Positions 1-8,985 of a DNA stretch of 64,000 bases are shown piece by piece. Source of the DNA: Nocardioides sp. YR527 (GTDB lineage: Bacteria > Actinomycetota > Actinomycetes > Propionibacteriales > Nocardioidaceae); contig NZ_FNFN01000012.1 of the NCBI RefSeq assembly GCF_900101045.1, positions 1-64,000 of the forward strand. Reading direction: 5' to 3'. The position numbers and the translations under genes are program-made. The notes under the pieces were generated by a model. The model was not told the origin of the DNA. It saw nothing but the letters and a program-made list of their open reading frames with translations, and made no database searches. How positions within the stretch are numbered: the first letter of the stretch is position 1; each line of letters begins with the position of its first letter.

Positions 1-99
1 CCCCACGAAACCCGCGCCGAAGTCACCCGCGCACTACGCCTGCTGCGCACCAAACGCGAGACCCTGCCCGCCAAGAAGCACGGGAACATCCCGCTGTGA
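1..99 (+). CDS. Acyl-CoA carboxylase carboxyltransferase (beta) subunit, C-terminal fragment
   Basis: Only the last 32 codons lie in the window. The reading frame ends in TLPAKKHGNIPL, the characteristic C-terminus of actinobacterial AccD/PccB-type biotin-dependent carboxyltransferases. The enzyme transfers carboxyl groups from carboxybiotin to acetyl- or propionyl-CoA in the cytoplasm. Its TGA at 97-99 overlaps the GTG start of the epsilon subunit by four bases, the usual arrangement for these operons. Whether it is the acetyl-, propionyl- or long-chain acyl-CoA paralogue cannot be told from this fragment. Confidence 0.8.
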   Translation, partial: PHETRAEVTRALRLLRTKRETLPAKKHGNIPL

Positions 100-323
100 C
101 CGCGCCCCAGGAACCGCACGAGGAGCAGAAGCCCCTGCTCAGAGTCATCGACCAGAACGCGACCCCGGAGGACGTGGCCGCGATCGTGGCCGTCCTCGCC
201 GCAATCGGCTCAGGAGGCGAGCCCCCGAAGAAGAAGCCACGCTCCCTCTGGGCGAACCCCCAGCTGCGTACGCCTCTCCACCCCGGCCCCAACGCCTGGC
301 GCGCAAGCGGCCTGCCCCGCTGA
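96..323 (+). CDS. Acyl-CoA carboxylase epsilon subunit
   Basis: A 75-residue protein with the typical epsilon-subunit layout: a short variable N-terminus, the segment LRVIDQNATPEDVAAIVAVL at about residues 15-34, a basic linker (KKKPRSLWA), and the conserved end PGPNAWRASGLPR. These small subunits stabilise the alpha-beta complex of actinobacterial acyl-CoA carboxylases and raise its activity. The GTG start overlaps the stop of the upstream beta subunit, indicating translational coupling. Sequence identity in the family is low, but the C-terminal motif and the position are both diagnostic. Confidence 0.87.
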   Translation: MTAPQEPHEEQKPLLRVIDQNATPEDVAAIVAVLAAIGSGGEPPKKKPRSLWANPQLRTPLHPGPNAWRASGLPR

Positions 324-350
324 CGAGGACGGCAATGTCATGATCACTGG

Positions 351-1697
351 GTGATCACCTTCTCTCGGCGATATCTCCTGGTCACCCTGGCATGGCTGGT
401 GACCCGGGGGTGGGTGGTGATCCTCTACGGCTTCCCGGCCGCTGCGCAGGAGCAGTTCTCCTGGTGGGGCACGGAGTGGGGCGTGGTGGGCGACGTGAAC
501 TACTACCGCGACAGCCTCGACGGCCTCGCCCAGGGCGGGGTCGCGGGGACGCTGGTCGAGTATCCGGTGCCCGCGCTGCTCCTGCTCTGGATCCCGTACG
601 CCGCGATCGGCCTCCTCGACCTGGGCGGCGAGGCCTACATCGTGGCCGTGCTGGCGATGGCGGCGCTGACCGATCTGCTCTTCATGGTGCTGCTGGTCCG
701 CAACCGCCGCGGGACGCACCCGAGGTTCGGGATCTCCGGCGCGGAGGCGTTGTGGCTGGTCGCGGTCCCGGCGCTGGGCGCGACGGCGTACGCCCGCTTC
801 GACCTCTTCCCCGGGATCATGGTCGGGCTGGCGGTGCTCTACGCGGTGACCAGACCGAAGGTGGCCGCGGCGTTCGCGGCCTTCGCGACCGGCGCGAAGT
901 ACTGGCCGATCCTGGTCATCCCTGCCCTCGCCGCGAACCGCGCCACCCGCCGCGGGGTCATCCTGACCGTCGCCGCCGCCGGCATCGCCCTGGCCGGGCT
1001 GAGTCTCGTCCTCGGTGGCTGGGACCGCCTCTGGACACCGCTGAACTACCAGAGCGAGCGGGGTCTGCAGATCGAGTCGGTCTTCGCGACCCCGGCGATG
1101 TACGCGTGGGGCCACGGCGGTCCGGAGAGCGGCTACGCCATCGACTACACCGAGTGGAAGGCGTACGACATCAGCGGGCCGCGGGTCGAGCCGCTGCTCC
1201 TCGCGGCGACGGTCGCCTCCGTGGTCGCCGGGGCCCTCGTCATCGTCTGGTGGGTGCTCGCCTGGCGACGTCTCCCGCGCGGTGAGAGGACCGAGGAGAC
1301 GATCGTGTGGCTGGTGCTCGCGACGGTGGCCGCGTTCCTGGTGACCAACAAGGTGCTCAGCCCTCAGTACATGCTCTGGCTGCTTCCCGCCGCCTCCGCC
1401 GGGCTGGTCCTGCTCCGCGGCAGGGCCCGCCGGCAGCTCGGGATCTGGTCGGTCGTGCTGGTCGTGGTGACACTGCTGACCCACGAGATCTTCCCGCGGA
1501 TGTACGGCTACATGCTCACCTTCGACGACATCGGCTCACCGTGGATCACCGAGGTGCTGGCCTGGCGCAACGGCCTGCTGGTGCTTCTCTTCCTCTACGC
1601 CGCATGGCGCACGACCCGGTTGCTGGCCGCCCTCCCCGAGCGGGGGCGGCCAGCAACCGAGGGTCAGGAGAGGCAGACCTTGGCGACGTCGCCCTGA
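351..1697 (+). CDS. Polytopic membrane glycosyltransferase, GT87 (DUF2029)-like
   Basis: A 448-residue protein with about ten hydrophobic segments. A first-loop acidic motif (GDVNYYRD, about residues 46-53) is followed by LVEYPVPALLLLW, as in GT87/GT-C polyprenyl-phosphate-mannose-dependent transferases; NKVLSPQYMLWLLP near residue 335 is also typical of that family. It would act at the cytoplasmic membrane with an extracytoplasmic active site, adding a sugar to a lipid or cell-wall glycan. The substrate is unknown. The GTG at 351 is the first available start; no good ribosome-binding site precedes it. Its 3' end overlaps the convergent gene by 34 bases. Confidence 0.75.
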   Translation: MITFSRRYLLVTLAWLVTRGWVVILYGFPAAAQEQFSWWGTEWGVVGDVNYYRDSLDGLAQGGVAGTLVEYPVPALLLLWIPYAAIGLLDLGGEAYIVAVLAMAALTDLLFMVLLVRNRRGTHPRFGISGAEALWLVAVPALGATAYARFDLFPGIMVGLAVLYAVTRPKVAAAFAAFATGAKYWPILVIPALAANRATRRGVILTVAAAGIALAGLSLVLGGWDRLWTPLNYQSERGLQIESVFATPAMYAWGHGGPESGYAIDYTEWKAYDISGPRVEPLLLAATVASVVAGALVIVWWVLAWRRLPRGERTEETIVWLVLATVAAFLVTNKVLSPQYMLWLLPAASAGLVLLRGRARRQLGIWSVVLVVVTLLTHEIFPRMYGYMLTFDDIGSPWITEVLAWRNGLLVLLFLYAAWRTTRLLAALPERGRPATEGQERQTLATSP

Positions 1698-2959
1698 GCC
1701 GAGTAGATCGTGACCGGCGCCTCGGCGAAGACCGGCCGGCAGGCGGCCGCGGTGAGCTCGTACACGGTGATGCCGTCGTAGAACCCGTGGTCGTCGCAGT
1801 TCTCGTAGTTCACGTAGACCTCCCCGGGCTCGCCTCCGTCGCGGAAGATCCGCAGGATGACGTACGCCGTGACCGGCTGACCCGCCGCACAGTTCTGCGG
1901 CGTGTTGGGACCGGAACGGGCCGGTGCGCTCGTGATCGCCTCCACGAGGCCTTCGGCGTCGTTGCCCGTGATCTCTCGCGACCCCGTCAGCGAGGCCGAG
2001 GACGGCTCGTAGCGACAGATCGCGATCGACTCCGGCGCATCGCCCACCAGCGGTGAGGTCTTCGGGGCGGTCTTCGGCTGCACCGGATCGCCCTCGGCCA
2101 GCGGCGAGGAGGTCTCGCAACCGTAGGGATCCTTCGGCGTCGTCCGCAGCGATCCCTTGATCTCATAGTTGACCTTCTCGTCGCCCGGACCGGTGAGGAT
2201 CGTGGCGTACGCGTCGCTCTCCCCGACCTGGACCCGGGTCAGCAGCCAGCCCTCGTGCTCCCAGGAGCCGGTCTGGAGGGTGGCGCCCTTGCCGGGCTTC
2301 TCGATCAGGACGTAGGGCTGCCACAGCGCGAACGGCACCTTGCCGAACTGCGGCGGGAAGTCACGGTCCTCGGTCTCGTTGCAGGCGATGGCCGGCACCG
2401 GCTGGTTGGTGATGTTCGCGACGTACGGAGTCCGCGGCACGGTGTCCCACTGGTCGCCGGGCTTCGCGATGCACTCCGGCAGCGCCGGTGCCGTGGCGTC
2501 GGCCCACTCCTCGGGCACCTGGAAGGCGATGTCGTAGCGGACCGCCCAGCGGTTCCCGTCCGCGGGCGCCGGCAGGTCGGTGCGGCCGCGCTCGATGTAG
2601 GTGCCTTCGGGAGCCGCCTCGTCCGCACCGAGCGCCTTGGGCGCGTCACCGGCACTGTCCTCGTCGCCGGAGGCGTCGCTCGCGGCCGTGCTCTCGCCAC
2701 CGCCACCGGTGGGCTGCAGGTTGGCCACCACGCCACCCAGGCCGACGACTGCCAGCACCGCGGCGGCAGCAGCCAGGATCCAGGGCGCCTTCCGGCGTCC
2801 GGGAGACTTCTCCTCGGCCTTCTCACGCTCGTCGGACAGGTCGGCCGGTCCAGACTCTTCAGACGCCCCGGGGATCGCGAGCTTCCGCGGCTCGAAGCCG
2901 TCGGCCGCACGGGCCAGGGCGGCCCGGAAGGCCCGCTCCTCGCGCTCGAAGTCACTCAT
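1664..2959 (-). CDS. Single-pass membrane protein coupled to a SigE-family sigma factor; candidate anti-sigma factor or effector
   Basis: A 431-residue protein that I do not recognise as a named family. The first ~70 residues are charged and cytoplasmic (FEREERAFRAALARAADGFEP), followed by one hydrophobic segment (ILAAAAAVLAVVGLGGVVA, about residues 63-81), a low-complexity linker, and an external domain of about 300 residues with several cysteines. ATG at 2959 is preferred over the upstream GTG because GAGGGGG precedes it and it overlaps the sigma-factor stop by eight bases. A cytoplasmic N-terminus, one membrane span and a coupled sigma gene suggest an anti-sigma factor, but no zinc-binding HxxxCxxC motif is present, so this is inference. 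Confidence 0.6.
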   Translation of the reverse strand: MSDFEREERAFRAALARAADGFEPRKLAIPGASEESGPADLSDEREKAEEKSPGRRKAPWILAAAAAVLAVVGLGGVVANLQPTGGGGESTAASDASGDEDSAGDAPKALGADEAAPEGTYIERGRTDLPAPADGNRWAVRYDIAFQVPEEWADATAPALPECIAKPGDQWDTVPRTPYVANITNQPVPAIACNETEDRDFPPQFGKVPFALWQPYVLIEKPGKGATLQTGSWEHEGWLLTRVQVGESDAYATILTGPGDEKVNYEIKGSLRTTPKDPYGCETSSPLAEGDPVQPKTAPKTSPLVGDAPESIAICRYEPSSASLTGSREITGNDAEGLVEAITSAPARSGPNTPQNCAAGQPVTAYVILRIFRDGGEPGEVYVNYENCDDHGFYDGITVYELTAAACRPVFAEAPVTIYSAQGDVAKVCLS

Positions 2960-3509
2960 TGTCAACCCCCTCGTTCCCTCTGTGATCAACAGAGCCTTGC
3001 TCGTTCAACCGCTGCCTCAGCTTGGCCAGCGCCCGGTGCACGTGTGAGCGGGCCGTCGCCTCGGCGCAGTCGAGCACCGTCGCGATCTGCGCGAACGAGA
3101 GGTCCTCGTAGAACCGGAGGACCACCGCCGCTCGCTGGTTCGACGGCAGCGTCTGCACCAGCGCCCACGCCTCGTCCGCGTCTCGCTCCTCCGGGCCGGG
3201 CTCATGCCTGGTCGCCATCGGCTCGACGTCCTCGACCAGCACCAGCCGGCGCCGTTTGCGCCAGCCGCTGATCGACCCGTTGACGATGCTCCTCTTCACG
3301 TACGCCTCCGCCGTCCCGGACGCCGCCAGCGACTCCCACCGCGGCAGCGCGCGGGCGAGGGCGTCCTGCACCAGGTCAGGAGCGTCGGAGTTGTTGCCGG
3401 TCACCAGGTAGGCGAACCGCTGCAACGCGGGTCCCCGAGAGGCCACCCAGGCACCGAAGTCTGGTTCGCCCGCCTCCTCGTGGGCATCCACGGACACCTC
3501 CTCTGGCAC
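2952..3509 (-). CDS. SigE-family ECF RNA polymerase sigma factor
   Basis: A 185-residue sigma factor. Region 2 (ALQRFAYLVTGNNSDAPDLV, then QDALARALPRWESL) and region 4 (LPSNQRAAVVLRFYEDLSFA and the helix-turn-helix around IATVLDCAEATARSHVHRA) match the actinobacterial SigE-type ECF subfamily (TIGR02983-like). It directs RNA polymerase to an unknown regulon. GTG at 3509 is chosen because AGGAGG lies nine bases upstream; an in-frame GTG fifteen bases downstream, also with a GAGG ahead, is a possible alternative. The gene is divergent from the DUF885 gene over an 80-base shared promoter region and overlaps its downstream membrane-protein partner. Confidence 0.85.
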   Translation of the reverse strand: MPEEVSVDAHEEAGEPDFGAWVASRGPALQRFAYLVTGNNSDAPDLVQDALARALPRWESLAASGTAEAYVKRSIVNGSISGWRKRRRLVLVEDVEPMATRHEPGPEERDADEAWALVQTLPSNQRAAVVLRFYEDLSFAQIATVLDCAEATARSHVHRALAKLRQRLNEQGSVDHRGNEGVDNE

Positions 3510-3590
3510 GTTCACACACCTCCTACGCGAAGTCTGTCGTGTTCGTTGCGAGTCGCGCGGAATTGAGTTGCCCCGATCCGCCGCAGACCT

Positions 3591-5282
3591 ATGGTTGGCC
3601 AGGTGACCCGTGAAGTAGACGCCCACACCGACCGCTATGTCGAGGAGCTCTGCGCCCTCGACCCGCTGACCGCGACGTACGTCGGTGTCGCCGGCCACGA
3701 CGCGGAGCTCCCCGACCTCTCCCCGGACGGGATGGCGGCGGTGGAGGAGCTCAACCGGGCAGCCTACGCCGACGTGGCCGCGATCGAACCGGTCGATGAG
3801 CGTGAGCAGGTCGCCAAGGACGCGTTCCTGGAACGGGTCGGGCTCGACATCGAGTTCGCCGAGGCGCAGCTGGACCGGAAGTTCGTCTCCGTCATCACCA
3901 GCGGCATCCACAACCTGCGCGAGGTCTTCGACCTGATGCCCACCGGCACCGAGGACGACTGGGCAGCGATCGGCGCCCGGCTGGCCAAGATGCCAGACGC
4001 GGTCGCGGGCTATACCGCGACCCTCCGGGAGGAGGCGGCGGCCGGACGGGTCTCGGCGACGGCTCAGTACCAGAAGGTCGCCGACCAGATCCTGAGCTGG
4101 ACCGGGCAGAAGGGGGCCGGCGACTTCTTCGCCGGCCTCGTCTCACGTGCCCCCGACACCACTCCCCCCTCGCTGCGCGCCGAGCTCGAGGCCTCGGCGG
4201 GGAGGGCCAACGAGGCTTTCGTCGAGTTCGGGCGCTTCATGGCTGACGACCTGGTTCCGAACGGGCTGCCGAAGGAGGCCGTCGGGCGCGACCACTACCA
4301 GCTCTCCTCACGGCGCTACCTGGGCGCCGAGATCGACCTGGAGGAGACGTACGCCTGGGGCTGGGAGGAGCTCAAGCGACTCTCCGACGACATGGACGCC
4401 ACTGCCGACCGGATCCTGCCGGGAGCGAGCGTCGTCGACGCGGCAGCCCATCTCGACAAGGACCCCGCGCGGCAGCTGACCTCGACCGACGCGCTCAAGT
4501 CGTGGATGCAGGACCGGGCCGACCAGGCGATCGCGGAGCTGGCCGACGTGCACTTCGACATCCCCGAGCCGGTCCGGCGGATCGAGTGCATGATCGCGCC
4601 CACCACCGACGGCGGGATCTACTACACCGGCCCCTCCGAGGACTTCTCCCGTCCCGGCCGGATGTGGTGGTCGGTGCCCGAGTCGGTCACCTCGTTCGGT
4701 ACCTGGCGCGAGCTGACCACCGTCTACCACGAGGGCGTTCCTGGCCATCATCTCCAGGTCGCCCAGACCGCCTACCGCGCCGAGCTGCTCAACCGCTGGC
4801 AGCGGCTGATGTGCTGGGTCTCGGGCCACGGCGAGGGCTGGGCGCTCTACGCCGAGCGCCTCATGGACGATCTCGGCTACCTGGACGACCCCGGTGACCG
4901 CCTCGGCATGCTCGACGGGCAGTCCTTCCGGGCCGCGCGGGTGATCATCGACATCGGTATGCACCTGGAGCTGACGATCCCGGAGGACAACCCGTTCAGC
5001 TTCCACCCCGGCGAGGTGTGGACCCCTGAGCTCGGCCGCGAGTTCATCGGGCAGCACTGCCTGATGGAGGACGCCTTCCTCGACTTCGAGGTCGCCCGCT
5101 ACCTCGGCTGGCCGGGCCAGGCGCCCTCCTACAAGGTCGGTGAGCGGATCTGGCTCCAGGCCCGTGAGGACGCGCGCGCCCGCGCCGGCGCTGCCTTCGA
5201 CATGAAGGCCTTCCACCGCGCCGCGCTCGACCTCGGCTCACTCGGCCTCGATCCGTTGCGGGCGGCGCTCGGGCGGCTGTAG
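3591..5282 (+). CDS. DUF885 family putative metallohydrolase
   Basis: A 563-residue protein matching DUF885 (PF05960) along its length. Near residue 380 it carries YHEGVPGHHLQVAQ, the family's histidine-rich motif, followed by GHGEGWALYAERLMDDLGY, whose glutamate resembles the third zinc ligand of gluzincin peptidases. The family is often annotated as an uncharacterised M32-like carboxypeptidase; activity has rarely been shown. No signal peptide is visible, so it is probably cytoplasmic. The start is uncertain between ATG 3591 and GTG 3603, and neither has a clear ribosome-binding site. Downstream lies repeat copy 1, then the convergent adnB. Confidence 0.82.
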   Translation: MVGQVTREVDAHTDRYVEELCALDPLTATYVGVAGHDAELPDLSPDGMAAVEELNRAAYADVAAIEPVDEREQVAKDAFLERVGLDIEFAEAQLDRKFVSVITSGIHNLREVFDLMPTGTEDDWAAIGARLAKMPDAVAGYTATLREEAAAGRVSATAQYQKVADQILSWTGQKGAGDFFAGLVSRAPDTTPPSLRAELEASAGRANEAFVEFGRFMADDLVPNGLPKEAVGRDHYQLSSRRYLGAEIDLEETYAWGWEELKRLSDDMDATADRILPGASVVDAAAHLDKDPARQLTSTDALKSWMQDRADQAIAELADVHFDIPEPVRRIECMIAPTTDGGIYYTGPSEDFSRPGRMWWSVPESVTSFGTWRELTTVYHEGVPGHHLQVAQTAYRAELLNRWQRLMCWVSGHGEGWALYAERLMDDLGYLDDPGDRLGMLDGQSFRAARVIIDIGMHLELTIPEDNPFSFHPGEVWTPELGREFIGQHCLMEDAFLDFEVARYLGWPGQAPSYKVGERIWLQAREDARARAGAAFDMKAFHRAALDLGSLGLDPLRAALGRL

Positions 5283-5361
5283 TTCTGCTGGGTGGTCGGA
5301 GGCATTTGGGCGTACGCGGGGTGCGGCTTCGTCTGCGCTCTGTGTCCACGGGGTTGGGGGC

Positions 5362-5717
5362 CGCGGGGAACCGCTGCGGGCGAGGGAAGGCTTCTCCGCG
5401 CGAACGAAAATTCGTTCGCCCCACCGAGCAGAGACTCCTCCAGCGGAAAGAAAATTCCTTCCACCAACCGACCCCATCCCGGCGGAGACGACTCACACGG
5501 CGAAAGGAATTTTCCTTCCACCAGCTGCCCCGCTCGCCCACCCCAGCGAAGCGATCAGCCGACTCCCAGACCCCTACCCAACCCGAACCTCCGCACCAAA
5601 CCCCTGCCGCCGACCCGATAGCCAGCCAAATCTTTTCTCGGCGACGGCCGTCCTTTACTCCGGACGCCGCCGAGAACACCCTCCCCGAAAGGGTCGGCGG
5701 CAAACCCCAACCACAAA
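5362..5717. repeat. Dispersed intergenic repeat, copy 1 (356 bp)
   Basis: This segment recurs almost base for base at 63408-63814, in the same orientation, differing by a few substitutions, one base gap and one 50 bp insert in the other copy. It contains three AT-rich palindromic cores about 50 bp apart: GAACGAAAATTCGTTC, then GAAAGAAAATTCCTTC, then AAAGGAATTTTCCTT, each inside a GC-rich module, so it is itself an imperfect tandem array. The first core is a perfect 9-bp stem with an AA loop. Open frames of about 80-130 codons cross it, but they are low-complexity shadows. Both copies sit between the 3' ends of convergent genes. It fills most of the 466 bp gap between the DUF885 gene and adnB. 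Confidence 0.9.
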
Positions 5718-5748
5718 CCCCGAAGCCGAAGCGCGTCGAAAGAAAACG

Positions 5749-8700
5749 CTAGCGACCCCCGCCCAGGAGACCCTCCAACTCCCCCCGCCCAGCAAGCCCA
5801 GAAGGCTCGACAAGACGCCCAGACCGCACGTAGTAGAACGCCGCCCGAACCCGAGACAACGGCACCCCCATCAACTCAGCCCACCCCAGCCGATAGAGCG
5901 CGAGCTGAAGCGGGTCGGCGTTCTGGGCCTGGTTGGTCTTCCAGTCGACGATCAGGAAGCTCCCGTCGGGCTCCTGGTAGACCGCGTCGATCCGGCCGCG
6001 TACGACCTGACCGGCCAGGACGATCGCGAACGCGGCCTCGACCCGGTAGGGCGGCCGGTCGGCGAACGGGCCCTGCTCGAAGGCGGCGATGACCTCCTCG
6101 AGGCCGGACTCGTCCTCGATGCCGTGGTCGGCACGGCCGGGCAGGTCGTCGGGGTCGAAGAGGTCCTGCTGGCCGAAGCGGGCCTCGACCCAGGCGTGGA
6201 ACCGGGTGCCGAACCGCGCCTGGGAGGACGGCTTGCGGGGCATCGGGCGGACCAGGTCGGCGGCGAAGCCGAGCGGGTCGTCGCGCAGTTTCGACATGGC
6301 GGTGGCCGAGAGCGAGGACGGCAGCGGTACGACCACCTCCGGAGCGCGTTCGCGCTCCGCCTCGGTGAGCAGCCGCTCGATCTCCTCGTCCCACTGGTTC
6401 ACCGTCTCGAGCAGAGTGAGGTCGTCGAGATCGTCAGGTCCCGGCCCGACCTCGCGGACGAGCCTGGCCGCCTCCAGACGGCGCTCCACCTCAGGCGTGT
6501 GGTGGTTGATCGGCCAGGGCAGGTCGACCTCCTGGGCGGCGTAGGGGCTCTCCTCCTCACCCTTCACCACGACCTCCGCCCACCGGTCCGGCTTGGCTCC
6601 CCACTGGAGCAGCGCCTCCCGGGTCTTCTCCACGTAGGCCGACGGCCCACGCCCCTCCTTCAGCGAGGGTGACCAGCGCCAGCACGAGACGAACTGGATG
6701 TGGCGGGCACGGGTCCAGGCGACGTAGGCCAGCCGTAGCTCCTCGACGCGCTCGTGCTCCTTGCGCTCGGCGAGGAGCTCGTCGATCGAGTCGGCGTCGT
6801 GGCCGTGGAGCTGCGGCAGATCGTCGCGATCGCCGCGGAGCGCGGCGGGCATGACCGAGGGAACGGTCAGCCACGACGAGCGCGTCTGGCCGGTGGGGAA
6901 CTTCTTGTGGGTGACCCCGACCAGGAAGACGACGTCCCACTCCAGGCCCTTGGCGCGGTGGACGGTGAGCAGCTTGACCGAGTCGGCCTCCGAGGGCGTA
7001 GCCACGTCGAGGCCCTGGCCGTACTCGTCCTCCGCCTCGAGGTAGGCCAGCAGCGCGGCGAGGGTGACCTGACCGTCGAGACCCTCGAAGTCGGCGACCG
7101 CCTGGACGAAGAGGTCGAGGTTGTCTCGCCTGGCCGAGGCCGCCGGGGAGACCGAGGCGGCCAGCTCGACGTCGATGCCGGTGACGTCGATGATCCGCCG
7201 GACCAGGTCGAGGAGCGGCTCGTTGACCGCCCGGCGCAGCCCGCGGAGCTCGTCGGCGAGAAGCTTGAACCGCTCCCGGGCCTGCGGTGAGTAGTCGTAG
7301 TCGGAAGGGTCGCCGGGATCCTCCAGCGCGTCGTTGAGCGAGGGGATCTCGGTGGGGTCGGTGCCCTCGACCGCCGCCTCCAGCTGCCGCTCGATGTCGG
7401 CGAACTCCTCCGCGCCGCCGACGACTCCGGCGAGGTCACGCGAGCGCCGGCCGAGGATGGCCAGGTCGCGCGGCCCGATCGCCCAGCGCGGACCGGCCAG
7501 CAGCGTGAGCAGCGCGGCGTTGGCGGTGACGTCGTGGAGCAGCTCCATGGTGGCCACGACCTCGGCCACCTCGGGCAGCCGGAGCAGCCCCTTCAGACCG
7601 ACGATCTCCACCGGGATCTCGCGAGCGGTGAGCGCGTCGAAGACCGCTGCCGCCTGCGAGTTGTCCCTGGTCAGGACGCCGATCTCCTTCCACTCCCCCA
7701 CCGCCTCATGGGCCTCGATCACCTTGTCGGCGAGCCAGAGCAGCTCGTCGTCGTACGTCTCGTGGACATGCACCCGCACCTCACCGTCGCGTGCGCCCTC
7801 GGCGGCGACGAGGCGCTCCTTCTCGCGCCCCTCGTAGAGCTGGGCGGCCAGATGGTTGGCGGTGTCGAGGATGCGCGCGTCGGAGCGGCGGTTGACGGTC
7901 AGGGAGTAGGCGGGGCGCCGTCCGTCCTTCGTCGGGAAGTCGCGGCCGAACTCGAGGATGTTGCTCACCGAGGCGCCGCGCCAGCCGTAGATCGCCTGGT
8001 TGGGGTCGCCGACGGCGGTGACGGGGTGTCCATCGCCGAAGAGGCGGGCGAGCATCTGGGCCTGGGCCACCGAGGTGTCCTGGTATTCGTCGAGCAGCAC
8101 GACCTTGAACTTCCCGCGCTCGATCTCACCGACCTCGGGGGTCTCCACGGCCAGCCGGGCGGCGAGCGCGATCTGGTCGGAGAAGTCCATCAGCCCGAGC
8201 CGGTCCTTGAGCCGCCGGTAGCCGTCGACCAGGTCGAGCAGCTCGTAGCGCTTGTCGATCGCGTCGATCGCCTTCTCGACCTTGGTCAGCTTGGTCTTGA
8301 CCCGTTTCCCGTCGGCCAACTGGCCCTCGAGGTCGGCCACCTCCAGCGCGAACAGCGACCGCTCGTTGCGGTCGTAGGCGCGCAGCGTGGCGGGGTCGAC
8401 GAGGTGCTCGGAGAGCTCGGAGTCGAGCGCGAGCAGCTGCTGGACGGCCAGCTTCGGGTAGTCGGTCAGCTTCTCCACCGGGTGGGTGTGCCGGGCCACG
8501 GCTCGAGCCGCGAGCTGGTAGCGGGTCGCGTCGGCGATCAGCCGGGTGTCGGGTTCGTGACCGATCCGCAGCCCGTGCTCGGAGAGCAGTCCGGAGGCGT
8601 AGGAGTGGTAGGTCGCCACCGTTGGCTCGGTGGGCTCGTCATCCTCCTCTCCGGGCCGCGGCGGGCCCTCGGGGCGCTCCGGCCACAGCCCCGCCTTCTG

Positions 8701-8985
8701 CAGCGACTCCCGGATCCTGGTGGCCAGCTCAGCGGTCGCCTTCGTGGTGAAGGTCAGACCGAGCACCTCCCCAGGAAGCACCCGGCCGGTGGCGACCAGC
8801 CAGACGACTCGAGCGGCCATGACCGCGGTCTTGCCGGACCCGGCGCCGGCGACCACCACGGCCGGCTCCAACGGCGCCGTGATCGCGCGGAACTGCTCCT
8901 CGCTGTAGAGCCAGTCATGGCCCATCAGCTTGGCGAGCTCTTCGGGGGTCTCGACCGTCATCTCGGAACTCATTTCAGGGGTCAC
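5749..8985 (-). CDS. adnB: AdnB subunit of the AdnAB helicase-nuclease
   Basis: A 1078-residue UvrD/RecB-like protein. Motor motifs are Walker A GAGSGKT (about residues 47-53), DEYQDT (near 300), GDPNQAIYGWRGA, and the C-terminal motor motifs VHRAKGLEWDVVFLVGV and YVAWTRARH. The last ~200 residues form a RecB-family PD-(D/E)XK nuclease with GRIDAVYQ and FLIVDWKTNQ. In mycobacteria, AdnA and AdnB form a heterodimeric motor-nuclease that resects double-strand breaks. GTG 8985 overlaps the adnA stop by four bases and is preferred over the longer frame. It has no cysteine cluster in the nuclease domain, unlike the AdnA partner. Confidence 0.92.
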   Translation of the reverse strand: MTPEMSSEMTVETPEELAKLMGHDWLYSEEQFRAITAPLEPAVVVAGAGSGKTAVMAARVVWLVATGRVLPGEVLGLTFTTKATAELATRIRESLQKAGLWPERPEGPPRPGEEDDEPTEPTVATYHSYASGLLSEHGLRIGHEPDTRLIADATRYQLAARAVARHTHPVEKLTDYPKLAVQQLLALDSELSEHLVDPATLRAYDRNERSLFALEVADLEGQLADGKRVKTKLTKVEKAIDAIDKRYELLDLVDGYRRLKDRLGLMDFSDQIALAARLAVETPEVGEIERGKFKVVLLDEYQDTSVAQAQMLARLFGDGHPVTAVGDPNQAIYGWRGASVSNILEFGRDFPTKDGRRPAYSLTVNRRSDARILDTANHLAAQLYEGREKERLVAAEGARDGEVRVHVHETYDDELLWLADKVIEAHEAVGEWKEIGVLTRDNSQAAAVFDALTAREIPVEIVGLKGLLRLPEVAEVVATMELLHDVTANAALLTLLAGPRWAIGPRDLAILGRRSRDLAGVVGGAEEFADIERQLEAAVEGTDPTEIPSLNDALEDPGDPSDYDYSPQARERFKLLADELRGLRRAVNEPLLDLVRRIIDVTGIDVELAASVSPAASARRDNLDLFVQAVADFEGLDGQVTLAALLAYLEAEDEYGQGLDVATPSEADSVKLLTVHRAKGLEWDVVFLVGVTHKKFPTGQTRSSWLTVPSVMPAALRGDRDDLPQLHGHDADSIDELLAERKEHERVEELRLAYVAWTRARHIQFVSCWRWSPSLKEGRGPSAYVEKTREALLQWGAKPDRWAEVVVKGEEESPYAAQEVDLPWPINHHTPEVERRLEAARLVREVGPGPDDLDDLTLLETVNQWDEEIERLLTEAERERAPEVVVPLPSSLSATAMSKLRDDPLGFAADLVRPMPRKPSSQARFGTRFHAWVEARFGQQDLFDPDDLPGRADHGIEDESGLEEVIAAFEQGPFADRPPYRVEAAFAIVLAGQVVRGRIDAVYQEPDGSFLIVDWKTNQAQNADPLQLALYRLGWAELMGVPLSRVRAAFYYVRSGRLVEPSGLAGRGELEGLLGGGR

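Noticed and set aside
5291..5752. Overlapping ORFs of 80-220 codons across the repeat
   Set aside because: They occur in several frames and both strands in both repeat copies, with low-complexity Pro/Arg/Ser sequence; they follow from the repeat, not from selection for protein.
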